From positions 9,645 to 32,241 of the forward strand of contig DIEE01000295.1 of the NCBI GenBank assembly GCA_002418465.1: a stretch of DNA of 22,597 nucleotides, written 5' to 3'. The notes under the pieces were generated by a model, which worked only from the letters and a program-made list of their open reading frames with translations, searched no databases and was not told the DNA's origin. Position numbers and translations under genes: made by a program. This document shows positions 7,378-15,114 of this stretch, piece after piece (the first letter of the stretch is position 1; each line of letters opens with the position of its first letter). The stretch is from Pseudomonas sp. UBA5782 (GTDB taxonomy: Bacteria > Pseudomonadota > Gammaproteobacteria > Pseudomonadales > Pseudomonadaceae).

Positions 7378-8291
7378 CGGCTGTTTTCTCCTGCAGCCAG
7401 ACGCTTCGCCAGGTCGGCGTCGGCGTCCAGCGCAATGCCCAGGGCGCGGGCGACCTGGGGGTTGCTGAGCACTTTGAAGTGCGACGGATAGAAGGTTTTC
7501 GGCCAGCTGGCGGGCGGCTGGTCGAGCAGCTCGTCGAGGCTGCTCAGCCAGTCGTCCTGGTCGCTGAAGGTGCTGCTCAGGCTGCCGGCGCGAACGAAGG
7601 AGGCGTTCGGCCCGATCAGCGCGCGCTGGCGGGCGTAGCTGGTGAGCAGCAGGCTCTTGGCGGTGAGCGGGTTGAACAGGCTCGGGGCGTCGAAACCGAG
7701 CAGCGCGTCGCTGGCATCCAGCAGTTCCAGCAGCGGCCGGCTGTCGCGCGGGTTCGGCCATTCGCGGGCGACGATTTCCAGCTCCAGCGGCGCTGCGGCG
7801 GCGCGCAGCTCGTCGAGCAGGTACTGGCTTTCGGCGTCGTAGAGCACGCCGACCCGGCGCGCGTGCGGCAGCACCTGATGCAGCAGGTTCAGCTGGCGCT
7901 CCAGTGGAGGATCGTTCCACAGCACGCTGATGTTCGGCAGTTGCTGGCCCTTCAGCCAGCGGCGGGCTTCGAGGCGACTGAGCCGCATGATCAGCGTGGG
8001 AGCCTGGGTCGCCGCGTTCAGGCGCCAGGCCAGGGCGTCCTCGCCGATCAGGATCAGGCGCGTGCTGGCGGGCGGCAGCCGGCCGGCGGCCAGTTCGCCG
8101 AACGGCACGAAGCGCACCTGGTCGTCAGGCCGGCGCGCCGCCAGCTCGCTGGCGAACTGACGCACCGCAGGGGCGTCCTGGGCGCTGAGGATGATCTCGG
8201 CGGCGGCGAGCGGGCGGAACGCCAGGGCGAGCAGCAGCCACACGCCGGCAAGCGCGGTGGTCAGCAGACTCGTCCTTGAGTAGGGGCGCAT
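7374..8291 (-). CDS. Periplasmic ABC_sub_bind-like solute-binding protein
   Basis: The 305-residue product begins with a signal peptide (basic RPYSR, hydrophobic core about 9-25, cleavage near A31/E32). Its fold signature resembles the ABC_sub_bind family (PF04392): the block LPHARRVGVLYDAES, the following helix LDELRAAAAPLELEIV, and a C-terminal NPQVARALGIALD. No ATPase or permease gene is nearby, so transport by an ABC system is unlikely. It sits between a TonB receptor (one base gap upstream) and the hybrid kinase (4-base overlap downstream), which suggests it binds a ligand delivered to the periplasm and presents it to the kinase. That role is inference. There is no lipobox cysteine, so it should be soluble. 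Confidence 0.75.
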   Translation of the reverse strand: MRPYSRTSLLTTALAGVWLLLALAFRPLAAAEIILSAQDAPAVRQFASELAARRPDDQVRFVPFGELAAGRLPPASTRLILIGEDALAWRLNAATQAPTLIMRLSRLEARRWLKGQQLPNISVLWNDPPLERQLNLLHQVLPHARRVGVLYDAESQYLLDELRAAAAPLELEIVAREWPNPRDSRPLLELLDASDALLGFDAPSLFNPLTAKSLLLTSYARQRALIGPNASFVRAGSLSSTFSDQDDWLSSLDELLDQPPASWPKTFYPSHFKVLSNPQVARALGIALDADADLAKRLAAGENSR

Positions 8292-8292
8292 C

Positions 8293-10443
8293 TCAGAAAT
8301 CCAGTTCGGCGCTGAGATAGAACTGCTGGCGGTCGTCGTAGAGGTTTTCTTTCCAGGTCAGCGCCTCGTCGTCGAGGCGCTGTTGCAGCACGCCGGCGAT
8401 CTGCAGCTGCGCGCTGCCAAGGTGGATACGCTTGGCCAGGCGCAGGTCGAGGCGTTCGAAACGGCGCTCGTTGAGGGCGTCGGCGCCGTAGTAGATGACG
8501 CTGCTCGACCAGTCGCGCGGCCACTCGCGAATCCACGCCGCCGAGCCGCTGTTGCGCGCCGAGAGGCGCAGGTCGCGCTCTTCGGTGCCGGTCTGGTCGA
8601 CGTAGGCGTAGGTCAGGCGCAGCCGATCGCGAGCGCCCAGGCGCCAGTCGATCTGCGTTTCGGCGCCCTCGAAGCTCATGCTGTTGTCGTTGCTCGGCGT
8701 GTAGCCGTCGCTGGTGAACGCCTCGCTGATCATGTCGCTGACGTCTTCATGGAACAGCTTCAGATCGATGCTCAGCCCGAGATTGGCGAACAGCCCGTTG
8801 TAGCCCAGTTCACGCGAACGCATGTGTTCCTCCTGGAGGCCGCCGGAACCGGCGACCCTGGAGAAATAATAGGCGCTGCTCTGCCCGTAGACGGGTTGCG
8901 AGAGGTTGCTCACCAGGTAGCGCAGGTCGAGGTTGTTCTCGGCCATGTCCGGCGTGCGCACGGCTTCGGAGTACACCGCGCGCAGGCCGTGGCTGGGAGT
9001 GATCAGGTAGTTCAGCGCGATGCGCGGGGTCAGCGACTCGCCGCTGTTGCGGTCGTTTTCCAGCATCGCGCCGCCCTGCAGAATCCAGTGCTGATCGATC
9101 GTCCATTCGAGGTGGCCGAAGGTGCGCAGGATGTCATTGTTCAGCTCGCCGCCGAAATAGGTGTCCGATTCCACTTCCTCGCGGCGATAACCGACGCCGC
9201 TGAGCAGGCGCAGGCTGTCGGTCAGGCTGTAGGTGTCCTGCAGCTCGAAGTCGTAGCGGGTTTCGCGGATGTTCTGGTTGACGTCACCGCAGACGGCCGG
9301 CTGCTGCGTGGCCACCTGCTCTTGCATCTGTTGCAGCACCTGTTGCGCCAGGGCGGCTTCCGTTGTGGTGGTGCCTGCCGGAAGCGGCCGGGTGGGGAAG
9401 CGGAACACCCGCTTGGTCAGTACCGGGTTAAGGCTCCAGAGCTCGGCGAGCTGCGGGCTGAAGGCGAGGGCTGCGTCACAGGCCACCCATTCCTGCTCGC
9501 GGTCCCAATGCTGTACCGCGCCCTGCACGTAAAGGCTGTGGCGCGGGTCCATGTCGAAGGTCCAGCGCATCGAGCCGGCGTAGTCGCGGGCGACCACGTC
9601 GGAGTTGTTGTCGCCCGGCGTGATCCCGCCTGGAATCAGGTCATCGAACACCGGCTCGTAGTTGTACGGGCGCTGGTTGGTCCCTTCCTTGGCTGCCAGC
9701 TGCCAGTCGAGCGTCTGCTGCGGGTCGAGACGGTGGGTAGTGGAGAGGTTGAAGCGGTTGGCCCGCGTGCCGTCGCGGTAGGCGTTACCTTCGTCGTCAT
9801 GGTCGAAGCCGTCGTCCTGCAGCCCGGAGAGCGACAGGCGCATGTCGCCGTCCTGCCAGTTGAAGCCCTGGCTGGCGTACCAGTCGTTCACGCCGCGTTC
9901 GCCGCGGGTGACCTTCAGCCGCGTGCCGATGCTCTCGGATGGCGAGCGCGTGATGATGTTGATCACCCCCATCAGCGCGTTGGCGCCGTAGCTGACGGTG
10001 TTCGGCCCGCGGAACACCTCGATGCGGTCGATATCCTCCAGCGCCACCGGGATGTCGACCCAGTCCACCGTCGCCAGGCCGGCGCGGTACACCGAGCGGC
10101 CATCGATCAGCACCTGCATGCGCCGCGCTTCGCTGACGCTGCTGCCGTGGTAGTTGATCTTGCCTTCGTTGCCGGACAGGTAACCGACCATCATCCCCGG
10201 CACCAGACGCATCAGCTCCGGAATGCTGCGTGCGCCGCTGGCTTCGATCAGTTGGCGGTCGATCAGCGTCACGCTGCCTGGAACGGCTGCGGGCGACTGT
10301 TTCAGCCGGGTGGCGGTGAGGATCTGAGGTACGCTTTCGCTGTCGGCGAAGAGGTCTTCGCCGACAGCCGGAAGTGCGGTGGCCAACGCCAGCAGTGCGA
10401 GGGAAAAGGGAAGGGGCGGACGTAGTGGCACGACTTCGATCAT
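8293..10443 (-). CDS. TonB-dependent outer membrane receptor
   Basis: With the start at 10443 the protein has 716 residues: a signal peptide (hydrophobic core about 11-24, cleavage near residue 28), a plug domain (about 48-167, with SIPELMRLVPGMMV, VLIDGRSVY, IDRIEVFRGPNTVSYGANALMGVINIITRSP in short conserved blocks), then a 22-strand-type barrel ending in YLSAELDF with the C-terminal Phe needed for outer membrane insertion. No canonical TonB box precedes the plug. A long Gln-rich extracellular-type insertion bracketed by two cysteines (+ strand about 9287-9480) stands out. The frame stays open to 10536, and an ATG at 10464 is an alternative; none has a clear ribosome binding site, so the start is uncertain. 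The ligand is unknown. It heads the receptor-binding protein-kinase operon and is divergent from gpsA. Confidence 0.88.
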   Translation of the reverse strand: MIEVVPLRPPLPFSLALLALATALPAVGEDLFADSESVPQILTATRLKQSPAAVPGSVTLIDRQLIEASGARSIPELMRLVPGMMVGYLSGNEGKINYHGSSVSEARRMQVLIDGRSVYRAGLATVDWVDIPVALEDIDRIEVFRGPNTVSYGANALMGVINIITRSPSESIGTRLKVTRGERGVNDWYASQGFNWQDGDMRLSLSGLQDDGFDHDDEGNAYRDGTRANRFNLSTTHRLDPQQTLDWQLAAKEGTNQRPYNYEPVFDDLIPGGITPGDNNSDVVARDYAGSMRWTFDMDPRHSLYVQGAVQHWDREQEWVACDAALAFSPQLAELWSLNPVLTKRVFRFPTRPLPAGTTTTEAALAQQVLQQMQEQVATQQPAVCGDVNQNIRETRYDFELQDTYSLTDSLRLLSGVGYRREEVESDTYFGGELNNDILRTFGHLEWTIDQHWILQGGAMLENDRNSGESLTPRIALNYLITPSHGLRAVYSEAVRTPDMAENNLDLRYLVSNLSQPVYGQSSAYYFSRVAGSGGLQEEHMRSRELGYNGLFANLGLSIDLKLFHEDVSDMISEAFTSDGYTPSNDNSMSFEGAETQIDWRLGARDRLRLTYAYVDQTGTEERDLRLSARNSGSAAWIREWPRDWSSSVIYYGADALNERRFERLDLRLAKRIHLGSAQLQIAGVLQQRLDDEALTWKENLYDDRQQFYLSAELDF

Positions 10444-10542
10444 CGGGAACAACAAAGCGCGCATGTTAACCGAGCCGAAGGGCTTTGCCAGCGCATCGCG
10501 GCAGCATTTGGCCACGCCACTGGTCGCATCAACCATGCGCCG

Positions 10543-10548
10543 TATAAT
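10543..10548 (+). promoter_or_regulatory. gpsA -10 element
   Basis: A consensus TATAAT box lies 33 bases before the gpsA ATG. The matching -35 is poor (TGGTCG at 10521-10526, spacing 16). Transcription would begin near 10555, giving a short leader. The receptor operon diverges from the same 138-base interval, so the two promoters must be close or overlapping. Confidence 0.6.
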
Positions 10549-10581
10549 GGATGCCGATTGCCATTACCCTGCGGACCTTCC

Positions 10582-11604
10582 ATGACAGCACAGCAACCCA
10601 TCGCGGTCCTCGGTGGCGGCAGCTTCGGCACCGCCCTCGCCAACCTGCTGGCCGAGAACGGCCAGGCGGTCCGCCAATGGATGCGCGACCCCGAACAGGC
10701 CGAGGCGATTCGTCGGAACCGCGAGAACCCGCGCTACCTGAAGGGCATCAAGGTGCATCCGGCGGTCGAGCCGGTCACCGATCTCGCCGCCACGGTCGAA
10801 GCCGCCCAGCTGCTCTTCGTCGCCTTGCCCTCGAGTGCGCTGCGCAGCGCGCTGTCGCCGGTGGCCGATCGCCTAAGCGGCAAGTACCTGGTCAGCACGA
10901 CCAAGGGCATCGAGGCGCAGAGCTTCCTGCTGATGAGCCAGATCCTCGAGGAAATCGCCCCGGACGCCTCCATCGGTGTGATCTCAGGTCCGAACCTGGC
11001 ACGCGAGATCGCTGAGCATGCGCTCACCGCCACCGTGGTCGCCTGCGAAAACAGCGACCTCTGCACCCGCGTGCAGCAGGTGCTGCACGGCCGCACCTTC
11101 CGCGTCTACGCCAGCCAGGACCGCTTCGGCGTCGAGCTGGGCGGGGCGCTGAAGAACGTCTACGCGATCATTGCCGGAATGGCCGTGGCACTCGGCATGG
11201 GCGAAAACACCAAGAGCATGCTGATCACCCGCGCGCTGGCCGAGATGACCCGTTTCGCGGTGAAACTGGGTGCCAACCCGATGACCTTTCTCGGCCTGGC
11301 CGGGGTGGGCGATCTGATCGTCACCTGCTCCTCGCCGAAGAGCCGCAACTACCAGGTCGGCTTCGCCCTCGGCGAAGGACTCAGCCTGGAGCAGGCAGTC
11401 AATCGCCTCGGCGAGGTGGCCGAGGGCGTCAACACCATCAAGGTGCTGCGCGCCAAGGCGGAGGAGCTGCAGGTCTACATGCCGCTGGTCGCCGGTCTGC
11501 ACGCGATTCTCTTCGAGGGCCGTACCCTGGCCCAGGTCATCGAGGCGCTGATGCGCGCCGAGCCGAAGACCGACGTGGACTTCATTTCGATCAGCGATTT
11601 CTGA
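10582..11604 (+). CDS. gpsA: NAD(P)-dependent glycerol-3-phosphate dehydrogenase
   Basis: GpsA reduces dihydroxyacetone phosphate to sn-glycerol-3-phosphate, the backbone of phospholipids, in the cytoplasm. The 340 residues show the Rossmann dinucleotide motif GGGSFGTALA (11-20), STTKG (105-109), catalytic K191 in GGALKNVYAIIAG and the GVGDL segment of the helical domain. The ATG at 10582 puts the Rossmann strand (IAVLGGGSFG) at the family position; an in-frame ATG at 10558 adds eight residues and lies almost at the predicted transcription start. It is followed after 16 bases by the DUF4389 gene. Confidence 0.96.
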   Translation: MTAQQPIAVLGGGSFGTALANLLAENGQAVRQWMRDPEQAEAIRRNRENPRYLKGIKVHPAVEPVTDLAATVEAAQLLFVALPSSALRSALSPVADRLSGKYLVSTTKGIEAQSFLLMSQILEEIAPDASIGVISGPNLAREIAEHALTATVVACENSDLCTRVQQVLHGRTFRVYASQDRFGVELGGALKNVYAIIAGMAVALGMGENTKSMLITRALAEMTRFAVKLGANPMTFLGLAGVGDLIVTCSSPKSRNYQVGFALGEGLSLEQAVNRLGEVAEGVNTIKVLRAKAEELQVYMPLVAGLHAILFEGRTLAQVIEALMRAEPKTDVDFISISDF

Positions 11605-11620
11605 ATCAAAGGAGCTGTAC

Positions 11621-11953
11621 ATGAACGACGCCAAACCGCGCCGCGAATCTCTTGTGCTGCGGATTCTCTGGATGCTGCTGTTCACCCTCGTCTGGCAGGT
11701 GAGCGAGGTGCTGCTGGCGCTGCTGGTGGTGGCGCAGGTGGTGTTCCGCCTGATCAATGGCGCGCCCAGCGCCACGCTGATGGACTTCGGCGACAGCCTC
11801 AGCCAGTACCTGGCGCAGATCGGTCGCTTCGGTTCCTTTCACACCGACAGCAAGCCCTGGCCATTCGCCGACTGGCCGACGCCGCGCGTCGCCGATGGCG
11901 AAGCGCCGCTGCGCCCGGTCGAGCCGTTGAATGCCGACGAGGCGCAACCGTGA
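11621..11953 (+). CDS. DUF4389 small membrane protein
   Basis: This 110-residue protein matches the DUF4389 family found next to gpsA in pseudomonads. A charged N-terminus (MNDAKPRRES) leads to a hydrophobic stretch from about 11 to 45, long enough for one or two membrane helices, then an amphipathic region with SLSQYLAQIGRF and a Pro-rich acidic tail. AAAGGAG is placed seven bases before the ATG. Its stop overlaps the sixA start as GTGA. No function is known to me; it is probably an inner-membrane protein of the gpsA-sixA operon. Confidence 0.8.
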   Translation: MNDAKPRRESLVLRILWMLLFTLVWQVSEVLLALLVVAQVVFRLINGAPSATLMDFGDSLSQYLAQIGRFGSFHTDSKPWPFADWPTPRVADGEAPLRPVEPLNADEAQP

Positions 11954-12411
11954 GGTTGTACCTGCTGCGCCACGGCGAAGCCGAAGCACCACGCACCAAC
12001 GATGCCCGCCGGGCGCTGACCGAACACGGCCGCGCCGAAGTCCGCGCCAGTGCCGCGCTGCTCGCCGGCATCCCGCTGCAGGCGATTCTCGCCAGCCCGT
12101 ACCTGCGCACGCAGCAGACTGCCGAACTGGCCGCCACCCAGCTGGGCTATCGCGGGGTGATCGAGAGCGCCGACTGGCTGACCCCGGACAGCGACCTGCG
12201 CGACGCCCTCGAACGCCTGAACGAGCGCAGCGAGGACGAGTTGCTGCTGGTCACCCATCAACCGCTGGTGGGTGCGCTGGGCGGGCTGCTGGTCCACGGC
12301 CATCGCCAGCAGCCGCTGCCGATGGGCACCGCCAGCCTGGCCATCCTCGGCGGCGATCTGGCTCTGGCCGGCGGCATGCAGCTGGTTTCGCTGAATCACC
12401 CGCAGGTCTGA
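11950..12411 (+). CDS. sixA: Phosphohistidine phosphatase SixA
   Basis: SixA is a small histidine-phosphatase-superfamily enzyme; in E. coli it removes phosphate from the Hpt domain of ArcB and from nitrogen-PTS proteins. The 153-residue chain has the catalytic motif LRHGEA with R7 and H8, R53 in SPYLRTQQTA and the second histidine H103 in LLLVTHQPLVG. The start is GTG at 11950, overlapping the preceding stop by four bases, so translation is probably coupled. It is the last gene of the gpsA operon. The neighbouring hybrid kinase makes an Hpt-type substrate in this organism plausible but unproven. Confidence 0.9.
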   Translation: MRLYLLRHGEAEAPRTNDARRALTEHGRAEVRASAALLAGIPLQAILASPYLRTQQTAELAATQLGYRGVIESADWLTPDSDLRDALERLNERSEDELLLVTHQPLVGALGGLLVHGHRQQPLPMGTASLAILGGDLALAGGMQLVSLNHPQV

Positions 12412-12435
12412 TTTCAAAAAGAAACATTCGCGCTG

Positions 12436-12464
12436 TTGCAGCCCTCCGTTGTGCGTGGAATAGT
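12436..12464 (+). promoter_or_regulatory. Candidate promoter of the acyl-CoA synthetase gene
   Basis: TTGCAG (12436-12441) and AATAGT (12459-12464) are separated by 17 bases. Both match sigma-70 hexamers only partly. The predicted start, near 12470, falls inside the palindrome described next, which strengthens both calls. Confidence 0.4.
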
Positions 12465-12466
12465 CG

Positions 12467-12486
12467 ACCAAGCAAGTGCTTGGTTG
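12467..12486 (+). promoter_or_regulatory. Palindromic TetR-type operator before the acyl-CoA synthetase
   Basis: ACCAAGC (12467-12473), spacer AAGT, GCTTGGT (12478-12484) is a seven-pair perfect dyad. A second overlapping dyad, CAAGCAAGTGCTTGGTTG (12469-12486), fits the pattern AnCAAGnnCTTGnT, which I recall as the KstR2 consensus of actinobacterial TetR regulators of CoA-ligase genes. It lies 33 bases before the GTG start, at the likely transcription start, where a repressor would block transcription. No TetR gene is in the window. Confidence 0.6.
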
Positions 12487-12518
12487 ATCCCCATAAAAAC
12501 AACAATGGAGGAGTTCCT

Positions 12519-14186
12519 GTGGCTACTGCGCAGCGTTTACCCCTCGCGCTTTTCTACGAGCGCGAACAGCGGCATCCGAACAAGCGTTACCTGGTCCAGC
12601 CGCTGCCCGGCGGCGAGGTGCAGGCGCTCACCTGGGGCGAGGTGGGCGAGCAGGCGCGGCGTGCCGCGTGCTGGCTGCGCGGGCTCGAACTGGAGCCGGC
12701 CAGCCGTATCGCGATCATCTCGAAGAACTGCGCGCACTGGATCGTCGCCGACCTGGCGATCTGGATGGCCGGGCACGTCTCGGTGCCGCTGTACCCCAAC
12801 CTCACCGCCGAATCGGTGCGCCAGGTGCTCGCGCACTCCGAGGCGCGGCTGGCCTTCATCGGCAAGCTGGACGACTGGGCGGCGATGACGCCGGGCCTGC
12901 CGGAAGGCGTGCAGACGGTCAGCCTGCCGCTGCATCCGGACGGCGATTTCGATCACAGCTGGAGCGAACTGCAGGCCAGTTCGCCGATCCGCGACAACCC
13001 GCTGCCGCCGGCCGAGCAACTCGCCAGCATCATCTACACCTCCGGCACCACGGGTACGCCGAAGGGCGTGATGCAGACCTTCGGCAGCTTCGGTTTTGCC
13101 GCCGGCAACGCCAGCCAGCTGACCGAGGTGGGCGAGGGCGACCGCGTGCTGTCCTACCTGCCGCTGTGCCACGTCGCCGAGCGCATGTTCGTCGAGATGG
13201 CCTCGTTGTACGCCGGCCTCACGGTGTTCTTCGCCGAGAGCCTGGAAACCTTCCTCGAAGACATGAAGCGCGCGCGGCCCACGGTGTTCTTCGGTGTGCC
13301 GCGGATCTGGACCAAGTTCCAGATGGGCGTCTACGCCAAGATGCCGGCGCGCAAGCTGGAGCGGCTGCTGGCGCTGCCGCTGATCGGCCGCGTCGTCGGG
13401 CGCAAGGTGCTCGCCGGTCTCGGCCTGGACGCGGTGCGCTTCGCGTTGTCCGGCGCCGCGCCGGTGCCCGAGGCGCTGCTCGACTGGTATCGACGCCTGG
13501 GCCTCGACGTGCTCGAGGTGTACGGCATGACCGAGAACTGCGGCTATTCGCACCTGAGCCGCCCCGGTTCGCAGCGCCAAGGCTGGATCGGCGTCGCCAG
13601 TCCGGGCGTCGAGGTGCGCATCGACGACTCCGGCGAAGTGCTGATTCGCAGCGGCGCGACCATGCTCGGCTACTACAAGGACCCGCAGAGAACCGCCGAA
13701 ACCCTCAGCGACGATGGCTTCCTGCGCACCGGCGACAAGGGCGAACAGAACGCCGAGGGCTACCTGCGCCTGACCGGGCGGATCAAGGAAATCTTCAAGA
13801 CCAGCAAGGGCAAGTACGTCGCCCCGGCGCCGATCGAGAACCGCCTGGCGGTGCATTCGCGGATCGAACAGGTCTGCGTGATCGGTGATGGCCTGGCGCA
13901 GCCGCTGGCGCTCTGCGTGCTCTCGGAGGTCGGCCGCGCGGAAGCGGCTAACGGTACGCGCGGCGAGCTGGAAAACAGCCTGCGCAGCCTGCTCGACGAG
14001 GTCAACGGCGCCCTCGACAAGCATGAGCGGCTTCTCGGCCTGGTGCTGGTCAAGGACGTCTGGGCGGTGGACAACGGCTTCCTTACGCCGACCCTGAAGA
14101 TCAAGCGGGCGATGATCGAGGATGCCTACGGGGCGCGCTTCGGCGAGTGGGCGGCGCGCTCGCAGGCGGTGCTCTGGCACGACTGA
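12519..14186 (+). CDS. AMP-dependent synthetase/ligase, long-chain acyl-CoA synthetase type
   Basis: The enzyme activates a carboxylate as acyl-AMP and then as a CoA thioester. Of its 555 residues, the ATP-binding loop TSGTTGTPKG is at 174-183, the YGMTEN motif at 335-340, TGD at 404-406 and the hinge and C-terminal domain with RLTGRIKEIFKTSKGKYV at about 416-433. The final GKYVAP lysine region and late KIKRAMIE resemble fatty-acyl-CoA ligases of the FadD15/long-chain group. The start is GTG at 12519, with GGAGGAG five bases upstream; longer in-frame extension runs back through sixA and is a shadow. The catalytic lysine near the C-terminus is likely in TPTLKIKR. It is monocistronic and probably under the operator at its start. 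Substrate is inferred. Confidence 0.9.
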   Translation: MATAQRLPLALFYEREQRHPNKRYLVQPLPGGEVQALTWGEVGEQARRAACWLRGLELEPASRIAIISKNCAHWIVADLAIWMAGHVSVPLYPNLTAESVRQVLAHSEARLAFIGKLDDWAAMTPGLPEGVQTVSLPLHPDGDFDHSWSELQASSPIRDNPLPPAEQLASIIYTSGTTGTPKGVMQTFGSFGFAAGNASQLTEVGEGDRVLSYLPLCHVAERMFVEMASLYAGLTVFFAESLETFLEDMKRARPTVFFGVPRIWTKFQMGVYAKMPARKLERLLALPLIGRVVGRKVLAGLGLDAVRFALSGAAPVPEALLDWYRRLGLDVLEVYGMTENCGYSHLSRPGSQRQGWIGVASPGVEVRIDDSGEVLIRSGATMLGYYKDPQRTAETLSDDGFLRTGDKGEQNAEGYLRLTGRIKEIFKTSKGKYVAPAPIENRLAVHSRIEQVCVIGDGLAQPLALCVLSEVGRAEAANGTRGELENSLRSLLDEVNGALDKHERLLGLVLVKDVWAVDNGFLTPTLKIKRAMIEDAYGARFGEWAARSQAVLWHD

Positions 14187-14248
14187 CGCCTCTGCGCCTT
14201 GCGCCGCCACGCTGCAATTTTGTCCAAGAGCGCGACGGCGGCAGCGGG

Positions 14249-14254
14249 TAAAGT
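14249..14254 (+). promoter_or_regulatory. Possible -10 of a near-leaderless araC-type transcript
   Basis: TAAAGT ends only six bases before the ATG at 14261, and only a weak AGTAGG stands where a ribosome binding site would be. If this is the -10, the message would begin at or near the start codon. No good -35 lies 16-18 bases upstream; TTGTCC (14220-14225) is too far at 23 bases. Low confidence. Confidence 0.25.
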
Positions 14255-14260
14255 AGGCGC

Positions 14261-15064
14261 ATGGAGCAGATCAACCACATCACCAGCGGGCTTTCCGGCG
14301 TGCGACTCATCGATGCCGAGTACCACAGCTTCGCCTTCCCGCGGCATTTCCACCTGGAGTACCACGTCGGCCTGCTGCTGCGCGGCGAGCACCGTTACGT
14401 GCACCGTGGCGAGAAGCGCCAGGTGGGCGCCGGCGACATGCTGCTGATGGCACCGGAAAGCATTCACGACGGCGCCAGCCTGACCGGCGAGGGCTATCGC
14501 ATCCGCGTCATGGCGCTTGATCCGCAGTGGCTGGACGATGCCAGTCGCAGCCTGAGCGACGGTCGCCAGGGCGCGCCGCGGCTGACCAGTGCGGTGCTGC
14601 GCGATCCGCGGTTGCAGGCGTACCTGCAGGACTTCCACGCGGCCATGCTCGGCGGCTCGCAGCTGTCCCAGGAAAGCACCCTCTGGCAGGCCCTGGCGCA
14701 GTTGCTGGAGATGGGCTCGAGCCTGCGCATCAGCGAACCGGCGCAGGGCTTTGACCCGCTCACCTGGGCGCGTCTGCGCGATTGGCTCGAGTCGCGCCTG
14801 GACGCACCGCCAACGCTCGAAGAGCTGGCGGCATTCTGCGCGCTCAGCCCCTGGCAGGCGTTGCGCCGCTTCAGCAGGCACACCGGCCTGCCGCCGCATC
14901 AGTGGCTGATGTCGCTGCGCCTGGAACGCGCGCTGCCGCTCGTGTTGCGCGGTCTGCCGCTGAGCGAGATCGCCCTGCAACTGGGCTTCTACGACCAGGC
15001 GCATTTCTCCCGCTCGTTCCGCCGCACCTACGGTCTGCCACCGGCACGGCTGCGCCAGGGCTGA
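14261..15064 (+). CDS. AraC-family transcriptional regulator
   Basis: The 267-residue protein has an N-terminal cupin-like sensing domain (about 15-95, with FPRHFHLEYHVGLLLRGEHRY and GAGDMLLMAPESIHDG) and a C-terminal AraC DNA-binding domain (about 172-267). Both helix-turn-helix units can be seen: TLEELAAFCALSPWQALRRF and LSEIALQLGFYDQAHFSRSF, then the terminal RTYGLPPARLRQG. The AraC regulators with this cupin are frequently paired with LysE exporters, and a lysE-type gene follows 50 bases downstream, so it probably controls that gene in response to the exported amino acid or its precursor. The start at 14261 is the only ATG placing the cupin at the usual position; the preceding Shine-Dalgarno is weak. 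Confidence 0.9.
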   Translation: MEQINHITSGLSGVRLIDAEYHSFAFPRHFHLEYHVGLLLRGEHRYVHRGEKRQVGAGDMLLMAPESIHDGASLTGEGYRIRVMALDPQWLDDASRSLSDGRQGAPRLTSAVLRDPRLQAYLQDFHAAMLGGSQLSQESTLWQALAQLLEMGSSLRISEPAQGFDPLTWARLRDWLESRLDAPPTLEELAAFCALSPWQALRRFSRHTGLPPHQWLMSLRLERALPLVLRGLPLSEIALQLGFYDQAHFSRSFRRTYGLPPARLRQG

Positions 15065-15114
15065 CACGACGCCCCTCGATCATTCCCCTATCCCCCGACA
15101 TTCTGGAGAAATAC

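Noticed and set aside
7378..7920. N-terminal extension of the hybrid kinase by 181 codons
   Set aside because: It lies in another frame of the periplasmic protein gene, is Arg/Ala/Pro-rich, and would bury the first membrane helix; the ATGA overlap at 7377 is the natural start.
8383..10425. 680-codon plus-strand open frame
   Set aside because: It is antisense to the TonB receptor, whose plug and C-terminal Phe motifs prove the minus frame. Its translation is Val/Ala/Gly/His-rich with no family motif, as expected from GC-rich codon bias.
11931..12518. N-terminal extension of the acyl-CoA synthetase
   Set aside because: It overlaps sixA out of frame. GTG at 12519 with GGAGGAG gives the normal family length.
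12505..12888. ATG at 12505 opening a frame (MEEFLWLLRSV...) just ahead of the ligase
   Set aside because: This ATG overlaps the Shine-Dalgarno of the ligase and its frame quickly becomes Arg/Ser/Ala-rich out-of-frame translation of the ligase.
12537..14210. 557-codon minus-strand open frame
   Set aside because: Antisense to the acyl-CoA synthetase; composition dominated by Arg, Ala, His and Gln with no recognisable domain or ribosome binding site.
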